Source: Clostridia bacterium
Lineage (GTDB): Bacteria; Bacillota_A; Clostridia; Oscillospirales; CAG-272
DNA: 8,453 nt
Direction of reading: 5' to 3'
NCBI GenBank assembly: GCA_017959485.1
Contig: JAGDAM010000302.1
Coordinates: forward strand, 1-8,453
Below are positions 1 through 5,847 of the stretch, one piece after another. Every line of letters starts with the position of its first letter. Position 1 is the first letter of the stretch. Position numbers and translations under genes: made by a program. Under the pieces are notes generated by a model. It made no database searches. It was not told where the DNA came from and was given only the letters and a program-made list of their open reading frames with translations.

Positions 1-55
1 ACGCGTCTTGACGGCTCTTTTTGCGCCTGTTATGACGTCGAAATCTTGAAAAACC

Positions 56-90
56 GCCTGTTTTCCTGCGATTTCTCAGTCAAAACAGGC
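56..90 (-). terminator. Terminator-like hairpin with T5 run (possible leader attenuator)
   Basis: GCCTGTTTT (56-64) and AAAACAGGC (82-90) form a perfect 9-bp stem around a 17-base loop. Read on the minus strand it is followed after two bases by TTTTT (49-53), the layout of a weak intrinsic terminator. It could be a back-up terminator for the surface protein transcript or, if the promoter at 179-206 is real, a leader terminator for the next gene. Confidence 0.4.
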
Positions 91-178
91 ACAAAAATCT
101 CTCGCCAATACACGCACGCGAATTGTGCGGTATTGCCTTAATAATTATTGACGTTTATTCGCGTGTCTCTGATTCCGG

Positions 179-206
179 TTTATATTTTTCAAAGTCTCCA
201 ATTCAA
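179..206 (-). promoter_or_regulatory. Possible promoter for a gene beyond the left edge
   Basis: On the minus strand TTGAAT (201-206) is followed after 16 bases by TATAAA (179-184), in an AT-rich stretch just past the terminator hairpin. Four of six -35 bases and five of six -10 bases match consensus. Nothing downstream in the window is coding, so this would serve a gene to the left with a leader longer than 170 bases. AT-rich DNA produces such matches by chance. Confidence 0.3.
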
Positions 207-240
207 AATCATCATCATAATTCATAATCCAAAAATGTAC

Positions 241-281
241 TCGGGGCCGGCAAAAAAGTTCGACTTTTTTGCCAGCCCCGA
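241..281 (-). terminator. Strong hairpin after the surface protein gene, probable terminator
   Basis: Bases 241-259 pair with 263-281 as a 19-bp stem with one mismatch (248/274). The base is GC-rich (TCGGGGC/GCCCCGA) and the inner part is an A6/T6 segment. It lies about 55 bases beyond the stop codon of the surface protein gene. On the minus strand it is followed within four bases by ATTTTTGG, a modest U run; the six-T run is inside the stem rather than after it. Termination is therefore likely but not of textbook form. The hairpin is nearly symmetric and could act in both directions. Confidence 0.62.
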
Positions 282-298
282 AGTGTTTCAGGTTAACG

Positions 299-324
299 AA
301 GTTCCGCGAGCGTGCGCGGGACTT
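299..324. repeat. Small inverted repeat between stop codon and terminator hairpin
   Basis: AAGTTCCGCG (299-308) and CGCGGGACTT (315-324) pair over ten positions with one imperfect pair (303/320) around a 6-base loop. It lies 12 bases past the stop codon of the surface protein gene and would fold in its 3' untranslated RNA. No T run follows on either strand, so it is probably an RNA-stabilising stem or chance structure rather than a second terminator. Confidence 0.5.
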
Positions 325-336
325 TCCGGGAAGGTA

Positions 337-2103
337 TTATTCTTTAACGCGGCGGACGGCGACGTATCCGGCTCCGAGGAGCGAGATTACGGCCACCGCG
401 ACCATGACGTACACACCGTCTCCGGTGGTCGGATTCTGCTGTGCGGCGGGATTGACGTAGTTCTGGCCTTCAAGGACGACTCTCTTGTGGGTCGCGTCGA
501 AGGACGGGTACTGGTCGGTGCCGATGGTCTGGAAGAAGACTTCCTCGCCGAGGGCCTGGTTGAGCTTGTAGCAGACTTCGCCGTAGGCAAACTTGTCGCC
601 GGCTGTCGGATTCATTTCCAGATAATTGTCTCCGAATCTCGACTCGTTCTGGGCGCAGCCGCCGAGGTAGAAGTTGTCCTTCGAGAGTTCGGCTTTGGCG
701 CCTGAGCCCTTGTTGTAGAACAGAGCGAGCGGCTTCTCGCCGGTGTCCGTAGTGGTGATCAGACCGGTGTTGAAGCAGGCGTTGCAGGAGCTGTCTGCTC
801 CGCCGTTGTAGTATCCGAGGATACCGGAAGACTCGCATCCGCCCGTGACGTCTCCGTTGTTGTAGCAGCCTTTGATGGTGAGCTTGGATACCGAGCTGGC
901 GTTCGCGTAGGCGACGATTCCGCCGGCGGTGTCTTGGGCGGCAACAATCTTGCCTTCGTTACCGCAGTAGGTGACGGTGGATTCCATCTGGTCTCCTCCG
1001 CTGGCTCCGAAAGCGCCGATGATGCCGGCTGCCTGCTTTTGGGCTTTGATGTCGGCGTAGTTCATGCAGCGGAGAGCCGTAATAGCTCCCTGGTCGACTC
1101 CGACGATGCCTCCGGTTTTGGTGCCTTCAATGGAACCGTAGTTGATGCATCCCGTATAATTGTGGATTCCGTTCTTGCCTTCGTTCCCGGTAATGCCTCC
1201 TGCCCAGTCTCCCTCGACGGGACCGTAGTTGACACAGCCGTCATAATTGTGCGTGCCTTTCGCTCCGGATCTTCCCATGATGCCCGCGGCGTCCTTGCTT
1301 TCCGAGTGGATGTGTCCGTAGTTGACGCAGTTCTTGAAGGTGCCGTTGGTGTTTTCCGAGATGTAGCTTACCATTCCGCCGGGAGCGTCGCCCGCAGAGG
1401 TGATGTCGGGGATGACCGTCTTGGAACCGTTTTCGCAGTTTTCAAGCTTGAAGTCTCCCCACAGCCAGCTGACAACTCCGCCGCCGCAGTCGGCTCCGGA
1501 GACGTCGCCGAAGTTCTTGCAGTTCTTCATCGTCAGTTTGGCGTGGCTCTTGCCCATAAGTCCTCCGGCATCGTAGCCGGTGATCTTGCCGTAGTTCGAG
1601 CAGTTTTCAACGGTGAGCGGAATGTTCTTTAAGGTCGTGCCGATGATTCCGCCGTAGGAGCCGACGACGCCGAGGTCATCGGCGGACGTGACTTTGGAAT
1701 CGCTGCCGGCTATGTTGGCCTTGTTTGTGACGTTCGTGAAGGTGGATTCGCCGGTGACCGTGTTGCAGAACGCGCCGCAGCGGTCGGCCGAGGACGTGAT
1801 CGCGCCTTCGATCACGAGATCCTTCGCCGTGCCTTCGAAGGTGTCGAAGAGCGGGACGGAAGTCGTGATCTTGAAGCCTTTTCCGTCAAAGGTCCCGGAG
1901 AAGGCGGCAGAATGGGTCTCGGAAATCGTGATATCTTTGGTAAGATAGTAGGATCCTCCGGTCTCCATCGCGGCAAATCCCGCGGCGTCGGAGATTGCCA
2001 CCGGGTCCGAAGCTTCCTCTTTGGCGGAAGAGGCAATCGGAAGCGCCATGAGCAATGATACGAGAAGGGCTGCGGTCAGCAGAATTGAAACTGTTTTTTT
2101 CAT
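337..2103 (-). CDS. Cell-surface cysteine-repeat (GLUG-like, beta-helix type) protein with sortase-like C-terminal anchor
   Basis: Predicted secreted, wall-anchored protein of 588 residues. A signal peptide ends near ASSA (Ala27). Residues 51-112 resemble the opening of GLUG/right-handed beta-helix proteins (AAFSGTFDGKGFKIT, then KDLVIEGAI). About ten repeats follow (167-461), built on the pattern N-C-x-N-Y-G-x-I-x-G...AGGI-x-G, with spacing of 27-36 residues and one cysteine at the same place in each. A C-terminal block (476-541) has NFYLGG, GEVCYKLN and FFQTIGTDQYPSFD, a common ending of such proteins. The tail has NPTTGD (557-562), a hydrophobic helix (563-583) and a basic VRRVKE end, the layout of a sortase sorting signal. 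No catalytic motif is visible; adhesion or glycan contact is inferred from family type. The gene has its own promoter, and a hairpin follows its stop. The ATG is supported by AAGGAG 12 bases upstream and the MKK signal peptide. Confidence 0.88.
   Translation of the reverse strand: MKKTVSILLTAALLVSLLMALPIASSAKEEASDPVAISDAAGFAAMETGGSYYLTKDITISETHSAAFSGTFDGKGFKITTSVPLFDTFEGTAKDLVIEGAITSSADRCGAFCNTVTGESTFTNVTNKANIAGSDSKVTSADDLGVVGSYGGIIGTTLKNIPLTVENCSNYGKITGYDAGGLMGKSHAKLTMKNCKNFGDVSGADCGGGVVSWLWGDFKLENCENGSKTVIPDITSAGDAPGGMVSYISENTNGTFKNCVNYGHIHSESKDAAGIMGRSGAKGTHNYDGCVNYGPVEGDWAGGITGNEGKNGIHNYTGCINYGSIEGTKTGGIVGVDQGAITALRCMNYADIKAQKQAAGIIGAFGASGGDQMESTVTYCGNEGKIVAAQDTAGGIVAYANASSVSKLTIKGCYNNGDVTGGCESSGILGYYNGGADSSCNACFNTGLITTTDTGEKPLALFYNKGSGAKAELSKDNFYLGGCAQNESRFGDNYLEMNPTAGDKFAYGEVCYKLNQALGEEVFFQTIGTDQYPSFDATHKRVVLEGQNYVNPAAQQNPTTGDGVYVMVAVAVISLLGAGYVAVRRVKE
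721..1605 (-). repeat. Coding repeat array (about ten NCxNYG...GGIxG units)
   Basis: Codes for residues 167-461 of the surface protein. Unit starts, marked by the conserved cysteine, are at residues 168, 195, 223, 259, 290, 319, 346, 380, 413 and 443. The units are diverged at both protein and DNA level, unlike the near-identical duplicated domains in the neighbouring gene, so this array is older. Units at 290 and 319 (GCVNYGPVEG and GCINYGSIEG) are the most alike. Confidence 0.85.
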
Positions 2104-2136
2104 GCGGTTGTTTTTCTCCTTCTTAGGATTTAAAAG

Positions 2137-2155
2137 ATTATACTAAGAGTATAAT
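2137..2155. promoter_or_regulatory. Perfect 8-bp palindrome overlapping the -10 box (possible operator)
   Basis: Arms at 2137-2144 and 2148-2155 are exact reverse complements (ATTATACT and AGTATAAT) around a 3-base centre. On the minus strand it covers most of the TATTAT box and the expected start site, where a dimeric repressor would block transcription. It is AT-rich, so part of the symmetry could come from two overlapping TATAAT-like sequences. Regulator unknown. Confidence 0.45.
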
Positions 2156-2179
2156 ATGCCTTTTTATGACCTGTGTCAA
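2151..2179 (-). promoter_or_regulatory. Sigma-A-type promoter of the surface repeat protein gene
   Basis: On the minus strand a perfect TTGACA (2174-2179) is followed after exactly 17 bases by TATTAT (2151-2156), one base away from TATAAT. Transcription would start near 2144, leaving a leader of about 40 bases that carries AAGAAGGAG (2116-2124), 12 bases before the ATG at 2103. It lies in the only gap longer than 30 bases between genes of this window. The surface protein is therefore probably transcribed independently of the upstream genes, although read-through from them is not excluded because no terminator is seen before it. Confidence 0.83.
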
Positions 2180-2195
2180 GCGGTATTGCCTTAGA

Positions 2196-4451
2196 TTATT
2201 CCGCGACCATCACGCCGAGGTGCGACGGGAACTGCGAGACGCCGATCTTCGGGGCGTTGTCGCCCGAGATGTAGCTGATGTTCGAGGCGCTCATGCGGGT
2301 GTTCTGGTTGTAGGTTCCGATATAGTATGTCGCTCCGGCGACTACGGTGACCGGGATGGAGAGTTCGGCGTTCCAGGTGTAGACGCAGGTCGGGGTTTCG
2401 GTGAGCTGCACGCCTACCTTGCCGGCCGTGTACTCGTAAACGTCGATATAAATCTTTTTGCCTTCCTGTTCGAAGTAGGCGCGGTATCCGCCCTCGACGG
2501 CCTCGATGATTACGTCGACCGCTTTCGTGTATTTATCCGAAACGGCGAGGTAGTTGCCATCCATCGCGCCGGTGAAGTAGAGGGTCTGGCCGACCGACGC
2601 CTGCTCAAGGAAGAACTTGTAGGAGCTTCCGGCTTCGGGAGCGGTGACGACCTGCGGCTTCATAACGACCTCTCTAACCGTGACGAGGTGCGACGGGAAC
2701 TGGGAGACGCCTATCAGCGCGGCGCTGTCGCCCGAGATGTAGCTGATGTTGGAGGCGCTCATGCGGGTGTTCTGGTTGTAGGTTCCGATGTAGTAGGTCG
2801 CTCCGGCGACTACGGTGACCGGGATGGAGAGTTCGGCGTTCCAGGTGTAGACGCAAGTCGGGGTTTCGGTGAGCTGTACGCCTACCTTGCCGGCCGTGTA
2901 CTCGTAAACGTCGACGTAAATCTTCTTGCCGTCCTTCTCGAAGTAGGCGCGGTATCCGCCCTCGGCGGCCTCGAGGAGAATGTCGACAGCTTTTTCCGCC
3001 TTGTCGGAGACGGCGAGATAGTTGCCGTCCATTTCACCGGTGAAGTAGAGCGTCTTGCCTACCTTCGCCTGATCGAGCGCGAACTTGTAGGGCTTGCCCG
3101 CCTCGGGGAGCTCGACTACGGTCGCTTCGTAAATCGCGGTAGAAGCCGCGTCGACGGTGATCTCGAATACGCGGGTATCGACGGCGTCGCCGCTCTTGAA
3201 CTCGGCGGTAACTTTGACGACGGTTTCGGTTTCGGGAAGGGTGACCTTCAGCTTGCCGTTGTCAACAACCGCGCAGGCGTTGTCGGAAGTCCAGGTTATC
3301 GCGACCTTGGAGTAGGTTCCTCCGGTTACGGGGAGGAAGAGCTCCGAGTTCTCGGTCACGTTGGCGGCAAGGGAGGTGTTCTCCTTTTCATAAGCCACCA
3401 TCTCCGCGTCGGATTTCTCGGGCAGACTTACGTATTTGAAGGCGTCGGCGGTGACCGGAGTCAGATAGAAGGCGCCGTCGTATACGCAGAGAACGCCGGT
3501 AGCTTCGGCAATCCAGCCGACGTGATTCTCAAATTCGGTTTTGAACGCGGTCTGTTCGTCCTTGGTGAGCGGGCAGACCGAGGAGGAGATGCGGATATAG
3601 CTTGATTTGTCTCCGAGCTTGAATCTGTAGTAGCCGCTCTTGGCGTCGTCCTCGGTCTGTTTGAGGATTTCGACACCCTTAACGGTTACGAGCAGCGCCT
3701 GCTTCTCGACGAGCGAGGCGTCCTTGAGATCCTTCGCGTTTGTGAAGAGTTCGGTGTAGTCGGCCGGTGTCACGGCGACCTTTTCCGAGTTGATTATCTC
3801 GGCGACGCCGGTGCCCTGAGCGATTTCATAAGTGCCGCTGTAGGTGTCGCGGGTTCCGGTCACGCGGATCTCCATGCCGACTTCGATCTTGTCGTCGGCA
3901 ACGGGGTCGGTGGCCATGCCGTAGACGTAATAGCCGCCGTCTTTATCCTGCATATAGATGCAGTTGTAGCTGTTGCCTTTGGATTTTGCCATAAGGCCGG
4001 TAACAACGCCGCGGACGACTACGGTATCGCCTTTCTGGGCGTCAACGAATTCCTGCCAGGAGAGTTCCCTGAAAGCCGGGACCTTGTGGCTGAAAGAGAT
4101 GGTTTCGGTTTTGCCTTCGGGGTCTTTGATGGTGGCGGTCAGCTTGTAGGCGACGTCGTCGGGCGATTTCTCGTCGACGTCGATCGTGACCTGGTTGTCG
4201 GCTTTGTCTCCGATCGCGACTCCGGCGGACACGTCGACCGACCACTCGACGACGTAGGGGACGCTGTCGATAACGACCGACGCGATCACTTTATAGTCGC
4301 TGGCAGTCGCTTCCGGCGCCTTGCTGTACATTTCCTCAATATAGTCCCTCGCGGCTTTGAGGCCTTCCGACGCGTCGTCCTGCTTTCCGCAGGAGGCGAA
4401 AACGCCGAAAGCAAGGGCGGCAACGAGGAGAAACGCGATGATCTTTTTCAT
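2196..4451 (-). CDS. Large multidomain lipoprotein: Ig-like, OB-like and two duplicated C-terminal domains
   Basis: Predicted extracellular lipoprotein of 751 residues with no recognised catalytic motif. The signal peptide ends in FGVFASC, lipidation expected at Cys21. Apparent domains: an Ig-like segment (about 42-126, ending FSHKVPAF); an OB-fold-like segment (131-225) with GDTVVVRGVVTG and YYVYGMATDP; a second OB-like segment (228-341) with ALLVTVKGVEI; an atrophied-Ig-like segment (352-435) with VAITWTSDN and KVTAEFKSGD; and two copies of a ~142-residue domain (448-589 and 604-745) joined by a short linker. The copies share TLYFTG-x-MDGNYLAVSDK, GGYRAYFE and a long nearly invariant block from VYEYTAGK to SYISGD. 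I do not know the domain's function; ligand binding or adhesion is a guess. AGAGGG at 4458-4463 sits 6 bases before the ATG, and the nuclease-like gene ends 24 bases upstream, so the two are probably co-transcribed. The OB-like parts suggest a nucleic-acid-related role beside that nuclease. Confidence 0.85.
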   Translation of the reverse strand: MKKIIAFLLVAALAFGVFASCGKQDDASEGLKAARDYIEEMYSKAPEATASDYKVIASVVIDSVPYVVEWSVDVSAGVAIGDKADNQVTIDVDEKSPDDVAYKLTATIKDPEGKTETISFSHKVPAFRELSWQEFVDAQKGDTVVVRGVVTGLMAKSKGNSYNCIYMQDKDGGYYVYGMATDPVADDKIEVGMEIRVTGTRDTYSGTYEIAQGTGVAEIINSEKVAVTPADYTELFTNAKDLKDASLVEKQALLVTVKGVEILKQTEDDAKSGYYRFKLGDKSSYIRISSSVCPLTKDEQTAFKTEFENHVGWIAEATGVLCVYDGAFYLTPVTADAFKYVSLPEKSDAEMVAYEKENTSLAANVTENSELFLPVTGGTYSKVAITWTSDNACAVVDNGKLKVTLPETETVVKVTAEFKSGDAVDTRVFEITVDAASTAIYEATVVELPEAGKPYKFALDQAKVGKTLYFTGEMDGNYLAVSDKAEKAVDILLEAAEGGYRAYFEKDGKKIYVDVYEYTAGKVGVQLTETPTCVYTWNAELSIPVTVVAGATYYIGTYNQNTRMSASNISYISGDSAALIGVSQFPSHLVTVREVVMKPQVVTAPEAGSSYKFFLEQASVGQTLYFTGAMDGNYLAVSDKYTKAVDVIIEAVEGGYRAYFEQEGKKIYIDVYEYTAGKVGVQLTETPTCVYTWNAELSIPVTVVAGATYYIGTYNQNTRMSASNISYISGDNAPKIGVSQFPSHLGVMVAE
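2217..2642 (-). repeat. Intragenic tandem domain repeat, copy B
   Basis: Second copy of the domain, residues 604-745, ending six residues before the stop codon. It is about 96% identical to copy A at the DNA level across its central 190 bases (about 2258-2447) and visibly less similar elsewhere. Uneven identity of this kind suggests recent duplication or local gene conversion. It may also cause misassembly or copy-number change. Confidence 0.93.
2685..3110 (-). repeat. Intragenic tandem domain repeat, copy A
   Basis: This segment encodes residues 448-589 of the 751-residue lipoprotein and recurs as copy B exactly 468 bases (156 codons) away. Reading both copies side by side, the inner block 2727-2915 differs from copy B at only about eight positions, mostly third codon bases, with an unbroken identical run of more than 50 bases. 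The outer parts are more diverged (for example GKPYKFALDQAKVGK against GSSYKFFLEQASVGQ). Confidence 0.93.
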
Positions 4452-4475
4452 ATTTTTCCCTCTCTGTGTTGAATG

Positions 4476-5822
4476 TCAGTGAACTGTTATATGGTTTAGA
4501 GAAACGACTTTGATCTGGTATCCGCCGTTGTAGTAATCGACGACTCCCCTGACGTCTATCGTCTTTCCCTCGAATCTGTCGGAGGTGACGAGCTTGCCGT
4601 CGGCGTCGTAAAGCACAACGGTTCTGATCTTGATTTCGTAACCGTCGGCGGTTTCGCAGGTGAGCGTCATCGCTCCCTTCGAGGAGCTGCCCTCGGTCTC
4701 GGTCGTATAGACCGACTTGACTTTCAGGTCGTTCGCCGAAACGGTGCTGGCCTCGAGAAGTTCGGCGTATCCGTACTCTTTTACGCCGTTCCCGTCGTCG
4801 GTAACGGTCAGTTTGCCTTCTTTGAATTTTAGCGCGTCTATCGGAGCGAACACCGGTTCGTATCCCTCTCCGAGTTTTTGGATGTTGCCGGGATCGTCCG
4901 GTTTCATCTGGCGGTAGGTGAGGCCCGATACCTGCCAGGTCCCGCCCGTCTCGTAGAACTGCAGGGTTCCGACGATTCGTACACGGTTGCCCACCGAGAG
5001 GATCTCGAGCCCTTCGCCGGAAAGACCGAATCCGTAATAGACGTACATTCCGTTGTATATTTCAAGCTCGGGATCGGGTTCTTCGACGTATACCCCGTTG
5101 TTCGAGTTGATGGTGACGACTCCCTCGAAGGCGACCTTCTGTCCCGAGTAGGTCTGAGGGTTGCGGCGGATCTCGGAGAGCGAGAGTTCGATCGCGTCTC
5201 CGTAAAAGAAGTCGGGATCCTTCTGTCCGGAGTAGATGTTGAGCTTCTGCGCCTTCGCCTGGTCGATCGCCGACGTGCATACGCTTCCGTAGCGGTTGTT
5301 GGCGGAAGAGGAGGCGATCGCGAGTCCGTTCTGGAGCAGCTCGATATTCAGGTTGCGCCAGTCGGACGAGGCGTCCGCCTTGTACCATACCCAGACGAGG
5401 CAGCGGCTGCCCGTCGAATCGATATCCCAGCTCGCCGTGTCGGATTCGACCATAATCGCCGCGGCGGACGAGAGTTTTTCCTTCGTGAACTTCGAGGCCT
5501 TTTTGCCCCATTCCTCGATCTTACCGGTCGATTCGGGGGTGTTGACCGCGATGTATCTCGCTTTCAGCAGTCCGCCCTCATACACGTTTTCCGGGATGGT
5601 GAAATGGGTCGTGTCGCCGTCGACGTAGGCGTGGACGGTAACTTCCGAGTATATCGCGCCGGAATTCGGATCGAATCTGACCGAAGCGGCGTAGTCGACC
5701 GGGTTGTCGACGTCGATCGCCGGAGCCGTCGTGCCGTCCCCTCCCGCGGTGTTCGCGCAGGAGCAGAAAACGAAGAGACAGGCCAGAATCAGGCAGATCG
5801 CCGCGAATCCAATCTTTTTCAT
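4476..5822 (-). CDS. Staphylococcal-nuclease-like lipoprotein with two C-terminal OB-fold-like domains
   Basis: Predicted membrane-tethered, extracellular nuclease of 448 residues. A hydrophobic signal segment (1-19) ends in FVFCSC; Cys22 is the likelier lipidation site, with a non-ideal lipobox. The SNase domain (about 58-200) shows DGDT at 68-71, Arg89, NTPE at 94-97, WGKKAS at 105-110, TGSR with Arg140, ELLQNGLA at 161-168 and KLNIYSG at 193-199. Aligned to staphylococcal nuclease these supply Asp21, Arg35, Glu43 and Arg87, while metal ligand Asp40 is Asn94. Two beta-rich segments (about 210-305 with 'GQKVAFEGVV', and 340-448 with 'GKTIDVRGVVDYYNGGYQIKV') look like OB folds, which often bind nucleic acids. 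Related architecture is known in Bacillus subtilis YhcR, but no phosphoesterase domain is present here. The frame also opens at GTG 5843 and ATG 5831, and no start has a convincing ribosome site. I chose ATG 5822 because it begins a standard MKK signal peptide. Confidence 0.85.
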   Translation of the reverse strand: MKKIGFAAICLILACLFVFCSCANTAGGDGTTAPAIDVDNPVDYAASVRFDPNSGAIYSEVTVHAYVDGDTTHFTIPENVYEGGLLKARYIAVNTPESTGKIEEWGKKASKFTKEKLSSAAAIMVESDTASWDIDSTGSRCLVWVWYKADASSDWRNLNIELLQNGLAIASSSANNRYGSVCTSAIDQAKAQKLNIYSGQKDPDFFYGDAIELSLSEIRRNPQTYSGQKVAFEGVVTINSNNGVYVEEPDPELEIYNGMYVYYGFGLSGEGLEILSVGNRVRIVGTLQFYETGGTWQVSGLTYRQMKPDDPGNIQKLGEGYEPVFAPIDALKFKEGKLTVTDDGNGVKEYGYAELLEASTVSANDLKVKSVYTTETEGSSSKGAMTLTCETADGYEIKIRTVVLYDADGKLVTSDRFEGKTIDVRGVVDYYNGGYQIKVVSLNHITVH

Positions 5823-5847
5823 GGCTGACATTGTCCGGTGCACGGCC

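Larger units (their letters stand above)
1..336. other. Non-coding left end
   Basis: No convincing gene is seen here on either strand; the only long frame crossing it (from 148 on the plus strand) runs into the antisense of the surface protein gene and starts without a ribosome site. Contents are the terminator hairpin (241-281), a small stem (299-324), a possible promoter (179-206), a 9-bp stem at 115-123/157-165, a terminator-like hairpin (56-90), and a 14-base sequence at 127-140 that recurs at 2180-2193. The stretch from 140 to 240 is clearly more AT-rich than the coding DNA. Confidence 0.7.

Noticed and set aside
148..705. Plus-strand frame of 185 codons starting in the left non-coding region
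   Set aside because: Most of it is antisense to the surface repeat protein, it runs through the terminator hairpin, and no ribosome binding site precedes its start.
721..1605. The cysteine-repeat array considered as a CRISPR or satellite repeat
   Set aside because: The periodicity is a multiple of three and conserved at protein level (NCxNYG...GGIxG), with diverged DNA, so it is a coding repeat.
2137..2155. The AT-rich palindrome read as an intrinsic terminator for the 751-residue lipoprotein gene
   Set aside because: The stem is almost entirely A-T, only 8 bp, and is followed by a weak CTTTTAAA. Its overlap with an excellent -10 box makes a promoter/operator role more plausible.
2166..3605. 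Plus-strand open frame of 479 codons containing its own internal repeat
   Set aside because: The repeat is only the reflection of the duplicated domain in the minus-strand lipoprotein gene. It starts inside the promoter region and has no ribosome site or recognisable domain.
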